Of a stretch of DNA of 6,086 bases, positions 5,982 through 6,086 are shown one piece after another. The notes beneath the pieces are model-generated. The model did not search any database and was not told where the DNA came from. It worked only from the letters and a program-made list of their open reading frames with translations. The stretch spans positions 1-6,086 of the forward strand of contig CAJONH010000092.1 in the NCBI GenBank assembly GCA_905235825.1, read 5' to 3'. The DNA comes from Candidatus Gastranaerophilales bacterium (GTDB lineage: Bacteria > Cyanobacteriota > Vampirovibrionia > Gastranaerophilales > Gastranaerophilaceae). Both the position numbers and the translations under genes were made by a program. Each line of letters starts with the position of its first letter. Positions within the stretch are counted from its first letter, which is position 1.

Positions 5982-6086
5982 CTACCAGCTTGCTTTTACT
6001 ACACCGGGCAATAAACCTTGATGAGCCATTTTTCTTAAGCAAATTCTGCAGATACCAAAGTCTCTGTGAAATCCGTGAGGACGACC
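5982..6086 (-). CDS. rpsN: 30S ribosomal protein S14, zinc-binding type (N terminus outside window)
   Basis: Only the last 34 residues and the stop are in the window; the gene enters from the right edge in frame. The visible part starts GRPHGFHRDFGICRICLRKM and ends LLPGVVKASW, the standard C terminus of S14. The CRIC pair is the second half of the four-cysteine zinc site of the short (about 61 residue) form. The first CxxC pair would lie just outside the window. S14 binds 16S rRNA in the head of the small subunit. Its place before rpsH is the usual spc operon order. Confidence 0.96.
   Translation of the reverse strand, partial: GRPHGFHRDFGICRICLRKMAHQGLLPGVVKASW

Noticed and set aside
1..6086. 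CRISPR array, tRNA, rRNA or insertion sequence
   Set aside because: I saw no regularly spaced direct repeats, no tRNA-like cloverleaf signature, no rRNA segment and no transposase or flanking terminal repeats.

Overview
The window is AT-rich bacterial DNA in which every supported gene lies on the minus strand. Read in the direction of transcription (right to left) the order is rpsN (partial), rpsH, rplF, rplR, a membrane-anchored nuclease-like protein, a helical-repeat protein, and a large kinase-like protein that runs off the left edge. The ribosomal proteins are ordinary bacterial forms with clear Shine-Dalgarno sites of the AAGGA or GGAG type. Every complete gene ends in TAA or TAG.

Region 1 (about 4410-6086) is the middle of the spc ribosomal-protein operon, in the usual order S14-S8-L6-L18. 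Two things are unusual. A 146-bp spacer separates rpsN from rpsH. After rplR the expected rpsE (S5), rpmD (L30), rplO (L15) and secY are absent. A non-ribosomal gene begins only 30 bp after the rplR stop instead.

Region 2 (3387-4379) encodes a 330-residue protein with about three N-terminal membrane segments, a long acidic low-complexity linker and a C-terminal domain with a PD...ExK signature of the restriction-endonuclease-like fold. Region 3 (2439-3284) encodes a 281-residue protein with three spaced copies of an L-x-D-K-x-L-x(3)-N-L motif, which suggests an alpha-helical repeat fold. Region 4 (1-2359) encodes at least 786 residues: a Gly/Ala-rich hydrophobic module, a low-complexity linker, then a domain that looks like an atypical (HipA/PI3K-like) kinase with candidate Lys, catalytic Asp/Asn and metal-binding Asp, then a helical C-terminal region. 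That gene is open at the left edge, so its C terminus is not seen.

Organism: the sequence does not fix it. The Gly/Ala-rich module followed by an AKTD-x-EA-x(3)-W segment resembles, from memory, modules in large proteins of gut Gastranaerophilales (Melainabacteria/Vampirovibrionia). I treat that as a tentative placement only. The three non-ribosomal genes may form a co-transcribed accessory cassette downstream of a rearranged ribosomal operon. Their functional link is inference.
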